A stretch of 26,989 nt of DNA from a virus. Every line of letters starts with the position of its first letter. Position 1 is the stretch's first letter. The position numbers and the translations under genes were made by a program. This document shows, one piece after another, positions 6,983 through 14,529 of this stretch. The notes beneath the pieces are model-generated. The model saw only the letters and a program-made list of their open reading frames with translations, had not been told where the DNA came from and ran no database searches. The stretch lies in IMG/VR virus record IMGVR_UViG_3300027736_000210, positions 1-26,989 of that record; one strand, written 5' to 3'.

Positions 6983-8091
6983 AGATATCTAGCATAAAAT
7001 TCAGCTACTTTGGGAAAGGTCTTAGCAAAGGATTGAGATCTAAAATGATCAAATTTTTTGATCTGATCAATCATGTATTGAATTTTTACAGGACTCTCTT
7101 GCCAACTTGCTGACACAAGATGTTTGTTGTTGCTTTGTTGCATGGCTGTCACATACTCTTGAGAACATGCATCCAAAGAAAAAGTATCTTTTGCAAGATG
7201 TTTGGTATGATTAACTATGTCTCCCTCTCGATTGGTAGTAAAGTTTTGTTGTACCCAGTTCGACAATTCATCAGTATACCATAGATTGAATATGCTAATT
7301 GTTTCTTCGATCAAAAACATCATGTTACTCGGAGCAGTCTGTTTTATTTGTGATATGTTATCAACCACTTGATTCCATTCAGCAGGCCAACGTAGATATT
7401 CAAATTTTTCTCCGACACCATCTAAACTTATGTGCAGTTTCACCAGATGGAATCGATTGATTAAATCATAGTTACGAGGAGCGATAGGTTGTGTACCATT
7501 GGTTTGAAAACTCAAAGTCAACTGCTGTTTAGCATTGGGCACATTGTCTGCTAGCCATCTGGCCACTTCCCAATATGCTTGACCTAGAAGTGTCTCACCA
7601 CCACAGAATACAAGCATACGAAGATTAGAAAGATCTAACTTTTCTAAAGATGTAATTACATTATTGTGTTGTTGTGGTGAGCCAACTGGCTGGTTCCATT
7701 CACTGTGTTCTTTAAGGTGCTTTTGCCAAAAAGTGCTAGACCAAGGTCCGCAAGATCTACAAGCAAGATTACAACTTATATCAAACATGAGATCTATTCT
7801 TGTGGGTCCAGACCGATCATATTCAGATATACCAAAGTTTGAATTCATTCCCTGGCGAAGACTAGTTTGACCAGCGGCTTCTAAACTTTGACAATTTTCG
7901 CATCCTGGTGCCCATACATTTTGTTTGTTTATATCGCGAAGAGGGATGAATCTAGAATCATTCCAAAAATCAGTCGTGATATCTATTGGGAATCTAGTAT
8001 TACGCAAACAACAATGTTGCGCAGTTGCATTCATACCTTTGAGATTTAACTCTAGACCGGCATTGATCATCGAGCAATATAAATCGCTCAT
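6979..8091 (-). CDS. radical SAM enzyme, N-terminal twitch-like (370 aa)
   Basis: A radical SAM core is clear: C107-x3-C111-x2-C114 (CNLACRSC) to hold the 4Fe-4S cluster, GGE at 164-166 (CGGETLLG) for SAM binding, QTNGT at 196-200 and HISLDG at 220-225, all in barrel order. Upstream cysteines (C6, C27, C28, C64, C67, with GCENC) would fit an auxiliary cluster in an N-terminal twitch-type domain, as in phage/marine radical SAM proteins of that layout. The reaction is unknown; peptide or nucleotide modification by radical chemistry is possible. Its ATG overlaps the stop of the helicase gene by 4 nt (ATGA), so it should be co-translated with replication proteins. No precursor peptide is evident next to it. 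Confidence 0.85.
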   Translation of the reverse strand: MSDLYCSMINAGLELNLKGMNATAQHCCLRNTRFPIDITTDFWNDSRFIPLRDINKQNVWAPGCENCQSLEAAGQTSLRQGMNSNFGISEYDRSGPTRIDLMFDISCNLACRSCGPWSSTFWQKHLKEHSEWNQPVGSPQQHNNVITSLEKLDLSNLRMLVFCGGETLLGQAYWEVARWLADNVPNAKQQLTLSFQTNGTQPIAPRNYDLINRFHLVKLHISLDGVGEKFEYLRWPAEWNQVVDNISQIKQTAPSNMMFLIEETISIFNLWYTDELSNWVQQNFTTNREGDIVNHTKHLAKDTFSLDACSQEYVTAMQQSNNKHLVSASWQESPVKIQYMIDQIKKFDHFRSQSFAKTFPKVAEFYARYL

Positions 8092-9566
8092 GATTGTTTG
8101 ATCTGCCCTAACAGTTGTTTTAGTTTTGCACTTTGTACATCTGCTGAGATTTTTTCTGCAACTTCGGGTTTTAATTCTTTACCCCCTTGTTGATAATCCC
8201 AAGCATGTGTTCCTGTTGGCTTTTCCCATTTGGTGGAAACATTACCAATTTCTTCTCCTTCTGCAGATTTAACTTGGCTTCGTGCTTTGATCGAATCCAT
8301 TATACTACTTTGTGGTTTATTATACCCAGTTCCTTCGTCTCCGCCCTCGTCTGTGATACGCATGGTTTCAATGTTGTATTCTAAATCAATCTTTTGTCCA
8401 ACGCCTGTTGAACTACGACTCTTCATACATTGTATTTGATACTTGCCACGTTCTTTCATGGCACGACTTGTAAAGATACCAAACACATTATCTGCTGTGT
8501 TGATCTTGGAAATACCACCTGAAATATGGCTGTGATCAAATTCAATTTCTTCCACAGCACTACGATTCAACTGACTAGCAGTGACCATTAGTACTGCTAG
8601 TTCTTTGGCCAAATTACGCAGTTCTTCTGAAACATATTTGTCTTTCACAAACAAGTCATTGGGACTAACCTTGGCAGAGACTGGCATCAGCAAATCCAAA
8701 TAGTCAATCATCACAAAGTCTACCTTCTTGCCTGTTTGAATCTGATACTCTTTCAAATAAGCACGAATGTCATTGATATTGCTTTGTGCCGGTAAACCTT
8801 TAACTTGATAATTGCCCGACTTCTTGGCCACTAGTTTGACCTTGAGTTCAGTTGTGTCCATGTCACGACGAATATCTTTGGTGCTCATGTTGGTCAACAT
8901 GGCATCAGTTCGCAAACTTGTGAGTTCTTCTGAAAGTTCTAGTGTGATATACACTCCACTGAGTCCTTGTTGCAACCAGTTCAAGGCAATGTTCATCATC
9001 ACAAGCGACTTGCCTGATCCTGAGCCTCCGGCAAAGATGTTGAGTTCACCACGTGAGAAACCGCCATACAGCAATCTGTCCAGTTGTGGCCATCCTGTGC
9101 TTACTTGCCCGCCCGAGTTGAAGTACTTCTCAATGCGAGCCTTAGGATCAGCAAAGTAATCTGTGCCCATGTCTTTAGTGAGTGATATCTGTACCGCATC
9201 CTTGATGAGTTTTTCAACAGGTTCAAATTCGCCTTTCTCCAGCAAGTCTGCTGATTTTAAAATAGCACGCTCAAGTTCTTGACGTCGGGTAAACGCTTCA
9301 AACTCGCCCATGAACCAGTCAAAGTGACCTTCGTTCAAGTCTGGCACTGCGGCAAGTTTAACGCCAGTAGTGGCAGAAATCTGCTGCCTGTCGGGCATGG
9401 TTTTGTGTTTGTCCGAGTGTTCTTTTATAAACTCAGCCGCAGACCTTAGACTCCGATCAAAGTTTTGTGGATTGTAAATGTTTTGAACACGCACATAACT
9501 TGTTGCGTCTTCCAACATCATTTCTAGAAATAATCTTTGGACATCAAGTCCGTATTCTTTTAGCAA
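8088..9566 (-). CDS. 41: replicative DnaB-family DNA helicase, gp41-like
   Basis: A 492-aa hexameric replicative helicase of the T4 gp41/DnaB type, unwinding the lagging-strand template with the primase. The RecA-like core has Walker A GGSGSGKS (180-187), conserved ITLELSEE (207-214), Walker B VMIDYLDLL (D288) and VTASQLNRS. An N-terminal helical primase-contacting domain precedes it, and a flexible polar tail follows. The start is TTG at 9566 with AAAGGA 6 nt upstream; the first in-frame ATG would remove 15 conserved-looking residues. It lies downstream of the primase in the same operon (one gene between), and the radical SAM gene overlaps its stop. Confidence 0.92.
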   Translation of the reverse strand: MLKEYGLDVQRLFLEMMLEDATSYVRVQNIYNPQNFDRSLRSAAEFIKEHSDKHKTMPDRQQISATTGVKLAAVPDLNEGHFDWFMGEFEAFTRRQELERAILKSADLLEKGEFEPVEKLIKDAVQISLTKDMGTDYFADPKARIEKYFNSGGQVSTGWPQLDRLLYGGFSRGELNIFAGGSGSGKSLVMMNIALNWLQQGLSGVYITLELSEELTSLRTDAMLTNMSTKDIRRDMDTTELKVKLVAKKSGNYQVKGLPAQSNINDIRAYLKEYQIQTGKKVDFVMIDYLDLLMPVSAKVSPNDLFVKDKYVSEELRNLAKELAVLMVTASQLNRSAVEEIEFDHSHISGGISKINTADNVFGIFTSRAMKERGKYQIQCMKSRSSTGVGQKIDLEYNIETMRITDEGGDEGTGYNKPQSSIMDSIKARSQVKSAEGEEIGNVSTKWEKPTGTHAWDYQQGGKELKPEVAEKISADVQSAKLKQLLGQIKQS

Positions 9567-9576
9567 AATCTATCCT

Positions 9577-10407
9577 TTAAAACGAGTAATTTTTTTCATT
9601 AGCAATCAAAAACTCAATACATTCGGGTACTGTGTTGGGTAGGTCATCAATGGTCCATAGTCGATTGCTGTCTATTGTATTGTGATTTTTTTCATAGATA
9701 AACAACGCTGTTGCAATGTCAAATGCATCCTTTGGATCTACATGTTCGACAATATCAATTATTGACATTTTATCGCAGTCATTTATTGGTGAAAATTGTT
9801 TACTTATATACTCTTCTGCAAATTTAATTCTCATGTCATCAGGATGATTTCCATTGGCTGATTTATACAAGTCTACCAGATACGTTATGTCATTTATTTT
9901 ATCAAAGTCAATAATCATATCACTTGGGCAATCTATATCAACTCTGTTTATTTCGTACCAATTCTGTAAATTTACAAAACACGCATCTACTTGTTGAGTC
10001 ATTGCAGTTTGGCGAAAATCAATCTTTTCAACATATTGTTTTTTATACATAATGTTTTTTATCCATCCAAAGATGTTGTTGGTCGGAGCCACTTTTTTTA
10101 TCCAGTTAGTCGATTCAAATTCTCTGAGTTTACTGATTTTTTGATAATGGCTTAATATGACTTGCTGGGGACTATTAACAATGGCGGTTTTTATATTTGC
10201 TAAACAAATGTCAGAATCAAAGTCAATAAATCTCTTATCATGAGATGATTCACCCGATACAAATATTGCCGAAGATACTTTCTGTCCAAGATCAATCCTG
10301 TTATTGGGCAATACAAAAATGTTTCCAACAGTTAAAAACGCGGCCAAAAAATTTCCGCTTGACCCTGCTTGAAACAAAATAACTTTTTTATTGTAGTTTC
10401 TTGACAA
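9577..10407 (-). CDS. AT-rich unknown protein between primase and helicase (276 aa)
   Basis: Not recognised. It starts with TTG at 10407, with AAGGAA about 9 nt upstream; no ATG occurs in frame for about 120 codons. The N-terminus (KKVILFQAGSSGNFLAAFLT) is a beta-strand followed by a small-residue loop and helix, resembling nucleotide or PAPS-binding loops of phage sulfotransferase-like proteins, but the classical P-loop GxxxxGK[ST] is absent. The rest is mixed alpha/beta, rich in Asn, Ile, Lys and Asp. Base composition is visibly more AT-rich than primase and helicase on either side. It overlaps the primase end by 20 nt. It looks like a later insertion (moron) in the replication operon. Confidence 0.65.
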   Translation of the reverse strand: MSRNYNKKVILFQAGSSGNFLAAFLTVGNIFVLPNNRIDLGQKVSSAIFVSGESSHDKRFIDFDSDICLANIKTAIVNSPQQVILSHYQKISKLREFESTNWIKKVAPTNNIFGWIKNIMYKKQYVEKIDFRQTAMTQQVDACFVNLQNWYEINRVDIDCPSDMIIDFDKINDITYLVDLYKSANGNHPDDMRIKFAEEYISKQFSPINDCDKMSIIDIVEHVDPKDAFDIATALFIYEKNHNTIDSNRLWTIDDLPNTVPECIEFLIANEKNYSF

Positions 10408-11374
10408 GATTGCGTTTCCTTATTTCTATTTTGATTCGACTGGTTTCTCTTGAGGCCATTATAGTTAGCAAGGCTCCTAATCGTCCTAGTTTTATCACAG
10501 CGTCATTGACGTCTTTGCAACCTTCTGGCCACTCGGGTATGCTCACTGCCCAACCCAGTTCCACCGCACGATCAATCAGTTCCACACCTGGCATGTCTTG
10601 ATCTGGCACCACAGTTACTTCACGTCCGAGACTGCGAATCAGCCTTGCTTGGCTATCGCTGATGGTATTGTGCATCACAGCAAGTCCACCTATTGAAAGT
10701 GCATCAAAGATACCTTCCATCACAAGTACATGTTGCCAATTGTCATGTTGTAGATCTGTACCAAACACATAGCCAGGTTGTGAGTGATTGATATACTTGG
10801 GTTGTTTGTTGTCTAAGAATCTAGCAGTCCACCCCACTACTCGGTTGTCGTATGTGAACGGAACCAACACAAATGGCCTCACCCAATGAACACCATCATT
10901 CTTGATTGCTGTCATTATGGGAAAATCTTCTGGCACACCACGTTTGCGAATGTAATTCCAATACAAAGGAAACTCTGGCGTAACTACTTCAGAGAACGGA
11001 GGAAAGTCATCCGACTCTTCAAACTCAATAGCACTCAGTGTGTTAAACACACGCTGTCGATCTTCTAGTATGCCGTGTATGCTACGATGCCGCAGGCTTT
11101 CGAGATTAAGCATTTCAATCTCGTTTTTGGGCACCCCCATCCATGTCAATAATCTTCGGGCTTTGAATCCAACTGTACGGCCCAGTACAAAACTGGCTGT
11201 GTATGAGCAGTTGAAACAGTGATAACTCCAACCTTGTTCAGTCGCCTTGATACCACCACGCCCGCGCCGGTCTTGTGAGTTACCACTATGAGTACAACAT
11301 ACCGCATTGAAACTCAGCCAGCCCTGTGGACTGGGCTTTCGTTTCGCAGGTAGGTAGGCAAGGATGTCTAGCAT
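10388..11374 (-). CDS. 61: DNA primase, gp61-like (zinc-binding + TOPRIM)
   Basis: A 328-aa DnaG-family primase that makes RNA primers with the gp41-type helicase. The N-terminal zinc-binding domain has C26/C27, H29 and C53-x2-C56 (CCTHS...YHCFNC). The TOPRIM domain has E220-GIFD224 (VMEGIFDAL) and D258-x-D260 (VPDQDMPG) as metal ligands. Its length is close to T4 gp61. It is the first gene of the operon primase, AT-rich gene, helicase, radical SAM. A sigma70 promoter (TTGATC-17-TATACT) ends 6 nt before its ATG, and no ribosome site fits between, so a leaderless transcript is predicted. Confidence 0.9.
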   Translation of the reverse strand: MLDILAYLPAKRKPSPQGWLSFNAVCCTHSGNSQDRRGRGGIKATEQGWSYHCFNCSYTASFVLGRTVGFKARRLLTWMGVPKNEIEMLNLESLRHRSIHGILEDRQRVFNTLSAIEFEESDDFPPFSEVVTPEFPLYWNYIRKRGVPEDFPIMTAIKNDGVHWVRPFVLVPFTYDNRVVGWTARFLDNKQPKYINHSQPGYVFGTDLQHDNWQHVLVMEGIFDALSIGGLAVMHNTISDSQARLIRSLGREVTVVPDQDMPGVELIDRAVELGWAVSIPEWPEGCKDVNDAVIKLGRLGALLTIMASRETSRIKIEIRKRNLVKKLQ

Positions 11375-11380
11375 CTAGTT

Positions 11381-11409
11381 AGTATAACACAATTGTCACA
11401 CTAGATCAA
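11381..11409 (-). promoter_or_regulatory. sigma70 promoter of primase operon, predicted leaderless
   Basis: Minus strand: -35 TTGATC (11409..11404), 17-nt spacer, -10 TATACT (11386..11381), then AACTAG and the ATG at 11374. Transcription starting 6-7 nt after the -10 would begin at or next to the A of ATG. Confidence 0.75.
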
Positions 11410-12476
11410 CGATATTGAACGTTTTGTACTCGTCCGTTTGTGAACAATACTGTGGCACTCACGTTGCTTTGGAATTGAATTGGCAAATACCCTGATCCGC
11501 CATTGGTAACAGTTACCCCGGCCACTCCGCCGTTGGGATCAATTGTACAGTTAGCAGTGGCACCTGAACCGTCACCCAAAATCTGAACCAAAGGAGGTGC
11601 CACGTAATACACTCCGGGATTGGTCACGCTGACCGAAGTTACCACGCCATCAGTGACTTGCACAGTACCCGATGCGCCAAACCCAATTGAGTTGTTAAAT
11701 GCCAGGCGCAATAATGGATGAAATCCCACAACATTGAAGTGGTCACTCACAGTTTCTGACAGATACTGTCGACTCTCTGTAACATTGTACCAAACTGATT
11801 CATAGTTTTGAGCCGCTTGTATTTTAACTGTGCCGGTATAGCCCACAAGATCATATTTTACCGTGGTCAAACTGGCACCGTTGGTGGGCATGAAACTGCT
11901 GTAGAATTCGGTCATTTGAATAGAGTTTTGTGGTTGTGGTGTCAATGCCCAGTCTGGCCATTGTGTTGGGCCAACACCAAAGTAGTTGTTCTTGCCGTAC
12001 ATGTCAGGCACAGTGCATTCTGCGGCTGGTATGTGTTGCGGAAATATCGAATCCACAATGTTGCAATCGGCTCTGGCTTGGCTGTTGGCATCGGTATACA
12101 CTGCCTGCACGTAGTTGCCGGCTGTGCGTTGTATGCTATAACTGGCAGGTTGTGCCTGTATATTGATGGTATCTGTGTTGTCAAGTACAACTTTGACTCG
12201 GCCCAGGGCCGAACTTAGAATCTCCATGGGCTTGGTAATCAGGAGTTCATCTCCTGTTTGATTTACCACACGGAAAACAAAACTTGAGCCCGCAATATTC
12301 ACGGGCTTTTGGTCTTGATTGATAAATTCAAAGAGCAGAACATTGTCCACTCCCTTGTTGATGGTTAATTGTTTTGCGTACACTGGGTCGTACCTCTTTG
12401 TAAAATATCCGCCACTGGTGTCTATCAAAAGTACCCGGACGAGTTGTTGGTATAAGTAAACGGTGGTTGAATACAT
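11406..12476 (-). CDS. virion structural protein, tail/baseplate-like (356 aa)
   Basis: A 356-aa beta-rich protein. The N-terminal region (30-110, QLTINKGVDNVLLFEFINQD) resembles N-terminal domains of baseplate upper or fibre proteins. The C-terminal 90 residues carry the phage-common Gly repeat type (VTSVSVTNPGVYYVAPP, then GDGSGATAN, then VAGVTVTNGGSGY), seen in many T4-relative structural proteins. A late ATAAATA box lies 15 nt upstream, as for other virion genes here. It is divergent from the plus-strand 125-aa gene, with 20 nt between start codons. The exact position in the virion cannot be assigned. Confidence 0.7.
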   Translation of the reverse strand: MYSTTVYLYQQLVRVLLIDTSGGYFTKRYDPVYAKQLTINKGVDNVLLFEFINQDQKPVNIAGSSFVFRVVNQTGDELLITKPMEILSSALGRVKVVLDNTDTINIQAQPASYSIQRTAGNYVQAVYTDANSQARADCNIVDSIFPQHIPAAECTVPDMYGKNNYFGVGPTQWPDWALTPQPQNSIQMTEFYSSFMPTNGASLTTVKYDLVGYTGTVKIQAAQNYESVWYNVTESRQYLSETVSDHFNVVGFHPLLRLAFNNSIGFGASGTVQVTDGVVTSVSVTNPGVYYVAPPLVQILGDGSGATANCTIDPNGGVAGVTVTNGGSGYLPIQFQSNVSATVLFTNGRVQNVQYR

Positions 12477-12491
12477 AGGATCCTCAGCAAG

Positions 12492-12498
12492 TATTTAT
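12492..12498 (-). promoter_or_regulatory. late promoter box CATAAATA
   Basis: Minus-strand CATAAATACT, 15 nt before the ATG at 12476. It overlaps the ATG (12497) of the divergent 125-aa gene, so leftward late initiation and rightward translation start share bases. Confidence 0.55.
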
Positions 12499-12874
12499 GG
12501 GTAACAATATCTTTGAAAAATTGACAGAAAAATATCCCTTCATAACATTGTGCGTGTATGCCAATGCAGAATATGTGGGTGTGGTACAAAACAGGGACGA
12601 TATCGTTACAACCATCTACGACTTTGGCAGCATCTTGGACCAAGAATCCAAGGTATTGTTCCTGGAATTGGCGTCAACCTGGTGGTGGGAAAGCAATAGA
12701 TCAATCCCTATCAACATATTCCTGCGCAAAGACTGGGAACAGTTCCGCTACACACTGCGTACTTTTGTCAACAAAGATCTAGAAATCTTGCACGGTCCTG
12801 CTTGCAGTTTGCTGGACATAGTACGCAAGAAAAGCAAACGAAAATCAATTACCCTGGTGCGGAGAATGGATTGA
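12497..12874 (+). CDS. conserved hypothetical phage protein (125 aa)
   Basis: A 125-aa protein (MGNNIFEKLTEKYPFITLCV) with a beta-rich core (EYVGVVQNRDDIVTTIYDFG), an aromatic patch (TWWWESNR) and a very basic C-terminus (RKKSKRKS). It looks like a small conserved T4-relative protein; I know no function. No convincing ribosome site lies near its ATG. A weak TATAAGTA (12451-12458) 38 nt upstream could be a degenerate late box. The SGNH hydrolase starts within its last codons. Confidence 0.7.
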   Translation: MGNNIFEKLTEKYPFITLCVYANAEYVGVVQNRDDIVTTIYDFGSILDQESKVLFLELASTWWWESNRSIPINIFLRKDWEQFRYTLRTFVNKDLEILHGPACSLLDIVRKKSKRKSITLVRRMD

Positions 12875-13635
12875 TCAAAAATTTCATTGCCAACGGATGC
12901 TCGTTCACTGAATATATTAAAAATCCCGACAGTGTAACAAATACCTGGGCAACATATCTGGCACAGGATCTTGCAGTAGATCATCATGTGAACTTGGCTA
13001 GTTCAGGTGCAGGCAATGACTATATTTGTCACAGCACAATTAACTATCTTGAAGCAAATAGTCTTGATCCAGACGAAACTCTAGTAATTGTTATGTGGTC
13101 TGGCCCTGCTCGAATTGATATGCCCATGAGCCAGGATTGGTATAACCATATTAAATTCAGTGAGTACTCTTGTTGTAAAACTGATGGTACCGGTCATTGG
13201 ATTAACAGTGGTGGTATGGCAGGCAGTTGGAAAAACTACAACATCAGTCGAAATGTATTTGAACATCTTTACAAAATTACTGACCCTGTGGATCTTGGCA
13301 TGCAAAGTTTAAGGTATTTTATTCTATTAGAATCGTATCTCAAACAACGTGGCTACAGGTTCTTGTTTACTAGTTTTATTAACTACTGGGACACTACCAA
13401 ACAATACCCTGATATATCTGTAGGCGAATACAATCTAGGTTGGTTGTGTAAGGAACAACTGATATTTAAAAACTTTGATTTTTCCAATTGGTTGTTTCTG
13501 AATGACCGCAAGGACTGCATTGGAGAATTTGCGTGGGATGATCGATCAAATGGTGATGCTCATCCTAGAGACGAAATGCATCAACGTTTTGCAAAAGAAA
13601 TTTTACTGCCTAGAGTTCAACAAATTCATGTGTAA
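12871..13635 (+). CDS. SGNH/GDSL-like hydrolase (254 aa)
   Basis: I place the start at TTG 12871, with GGAG 6 nt upstream, overlapping the stop of the 125-aa gene; the longer frame from 12802 has no such signal and would overlap by 73 nt. SGNH features: block I N8-G-C-S11-F with S11 as candidate nucleophile; G48-N49 (SSGAGNDY) as block III-type; and D229-A-H231 (GDAHPRDEMH) near the C-terminus as the acid/base pair. This family removes acyl or other ester groups, often from glycans, in the cell or on the virion. The substrate is unknown; trimming of O-acylated surface polysaccharide is possible. The 3' end overlaps the convergent mini-polymerase gene by 33 nt. Confidence 0.75.
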   Translation: MIKNFIANGCSFTEYIKNPDSVTNTWATYLAQDLAVDHHVNLASSGAGNDYICHSTINYLEANSLDPDETLVIVMWSGPARIDMPMSQDWYNHIKFSEYSCCKTDGTGHWINSGGMAGSWKNYNISRNVFEHLYKITDPVDLGMQSLRYFILLESYLKQRGYRFLFTSFINYWDTTKQYPDISVGEYNLGWLCKEQLIFKNFDFSNWLFLNDRKDCIGEFAWDDRSNGDAHPRDEMHQRFAKEILLPRVQQIHV

Positions 13636-14163
13636 GGCCACCAAGGCCGCATAACTGATTGCATGAGCCTTTTTGAATGTGTATCCTTGACTGCTGTCAC
13701 CATCCCATACTGATGCAAACACTTCGGTCCAGGGTCGAGTTTGTAGATGTGACTTGCCTGGACGAATAACAGATATAAAGGCAGCCATCCTGGGTATCGA
13801 GTCTGGTTTCATTACCTTGAGCAAATCTGTGTAGTTGCCTACGTGTACCAGTTGAGAGGCCCAAGGTCCATCTTGCCACAGTCGTTCCCAAGGTGGAGTG
13901 GCTGTGAGCATGGCTTCATAGTGTGTAGGATCCTGTATCAACTGATACACACTCATGTTCAAGAAGTCCAGTTTAAAGTATCCACGAGATTCAGCAGTTT
14001 CTGAATCTAGTGACGCACAGCCCGCAATAGGATCCACAGGAATGTCTGTTACATAGATACCTGAGTTGTGCTTTCGCCCATTGCTTTGTCGTGCTGGTGT
14101 GTGTTGAATTAACCTCAACACAGTTTCTCTGTCAGCAAAGTCAATGTCAATGTCTGCGCTCAT
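13603..14163 (-). CDS. mini C-family DNA polymerase (DnaE/PolC alpha)-like protein (186 aa)
   Basis: A 186-aa protein whose motifs follow the order of the bacterial DNA polymerase III alpha palm. DIDIDF (4-9) corresponds to PDxDxDF with the two catalytic Asp. KHNSGIYVTDIP (31-42) corresponds to THAAGVVI. GYFKLDFLNMSVYQLI (61-76) corresponds to GLLKMDFLGLRTL, with D66 in the place of the third catalytic Asp. FISVIRPGKSHL (129-140) corresponds to LNALYRPGP. FKKAHAISYAALVALHMN (163-180) corresponds to FNKSHAAAYALVSYQT. Full-length alpha exceeds 1000 aa; PHP, most of the fingers, beta-binding and OB domains are missing here. It is the last gene of the early operon, with ATGA coupling to the upstream gene. 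It could be a minimal nucleotidyl-transfer enzyme or an inactive regulator; activity is not predictable. Confidence 0.75.
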   Translation of the reverse strand: MSADIDIDFADRETVLRLIQHTPARQSNGRKHNSGIYVTDIPVDPIAGCASLDSETAESRGYFKLDFLNMSVYQLIQDPTHYEAMLTATPPWERLWQDGPWASQLVHVGNYTDLLKVMKPDSIPRMAAFISVIRPGKSHLQTRPWTEVFASVWDGDSSQGYTFKKAHAISYAALVALHMNLLNSRQ

Positions 14164-14528
14164 TTGGTATCCACTAATGCGGCCATAATGCGAACTTGTT
14201 CTTCGGCTTTTGCGACTGCTTCTAATGCATCTGCCACTGCTGGATGCTTGGCGGCCAATTCTCTTAGGCGTGATTCTTCGGCCATCTTAGTCTGTGCCCA
14301 GGTCACAACTGCCTGCACATGTGGTGCAAGATCAATTGTGGGATATCCGCTAGTCATTGTTAGCCAGGTATTGCCGTCATACACTTCTAGGTTTTGACTG
14401 CTGCCATTGTAGCGAAGTTGCCCTACCAAACTATTACCTGTGCTAGAAACTGTGTTGTAAAAACTAGGCCAGGTACTGTGGTTGTTGTTGATAGTTATAC
14501 CACTTCCGGGTGTTATGTTCTTGATCAT
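14160..14528 (-). CDS. small structural-type phage protein (122 aa)
   Basis: A 122-aa protein in two parts: a beta-rich, Gly/Asn/Ser-rich N-terminus (MIKNITPGSGITINNNHSTW; LRYNGSSQNLEVYDGNTWL), typical of short fibre or whisker repeats, and a helical C-terminus (about 70-120) rich in Ala, Glu and Lys that could form a coiled coil. Oddly it lies in the early operon between a zinc-finger protein (1-nt gap) and the mini C-family polymerase gene (ATGA overlap). Function unknown; a virion fibre role is suggested by composition only. Confidence 0.65.
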   Translation of the reverse strand: MIKNITPGSGITINNNHSTWPSFYNTVSSTGNSLVGQLRYNGSSQNLEVYDGNTWLTMTSGYPTIDLAPHVQAVVTWAQTKMAEESRLRELAAKHPAVADALEAVAKAEEQVRIMAALVDTK

Positions 14529-14529
14529 G

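Noticed and set aside
12451-12458. Plus-strand TATAAGTA as a late box for the 125-aa gene
   Set aside because: One mismatch in a key position and it is inside another gene's coding region; too weak to list as a feature.
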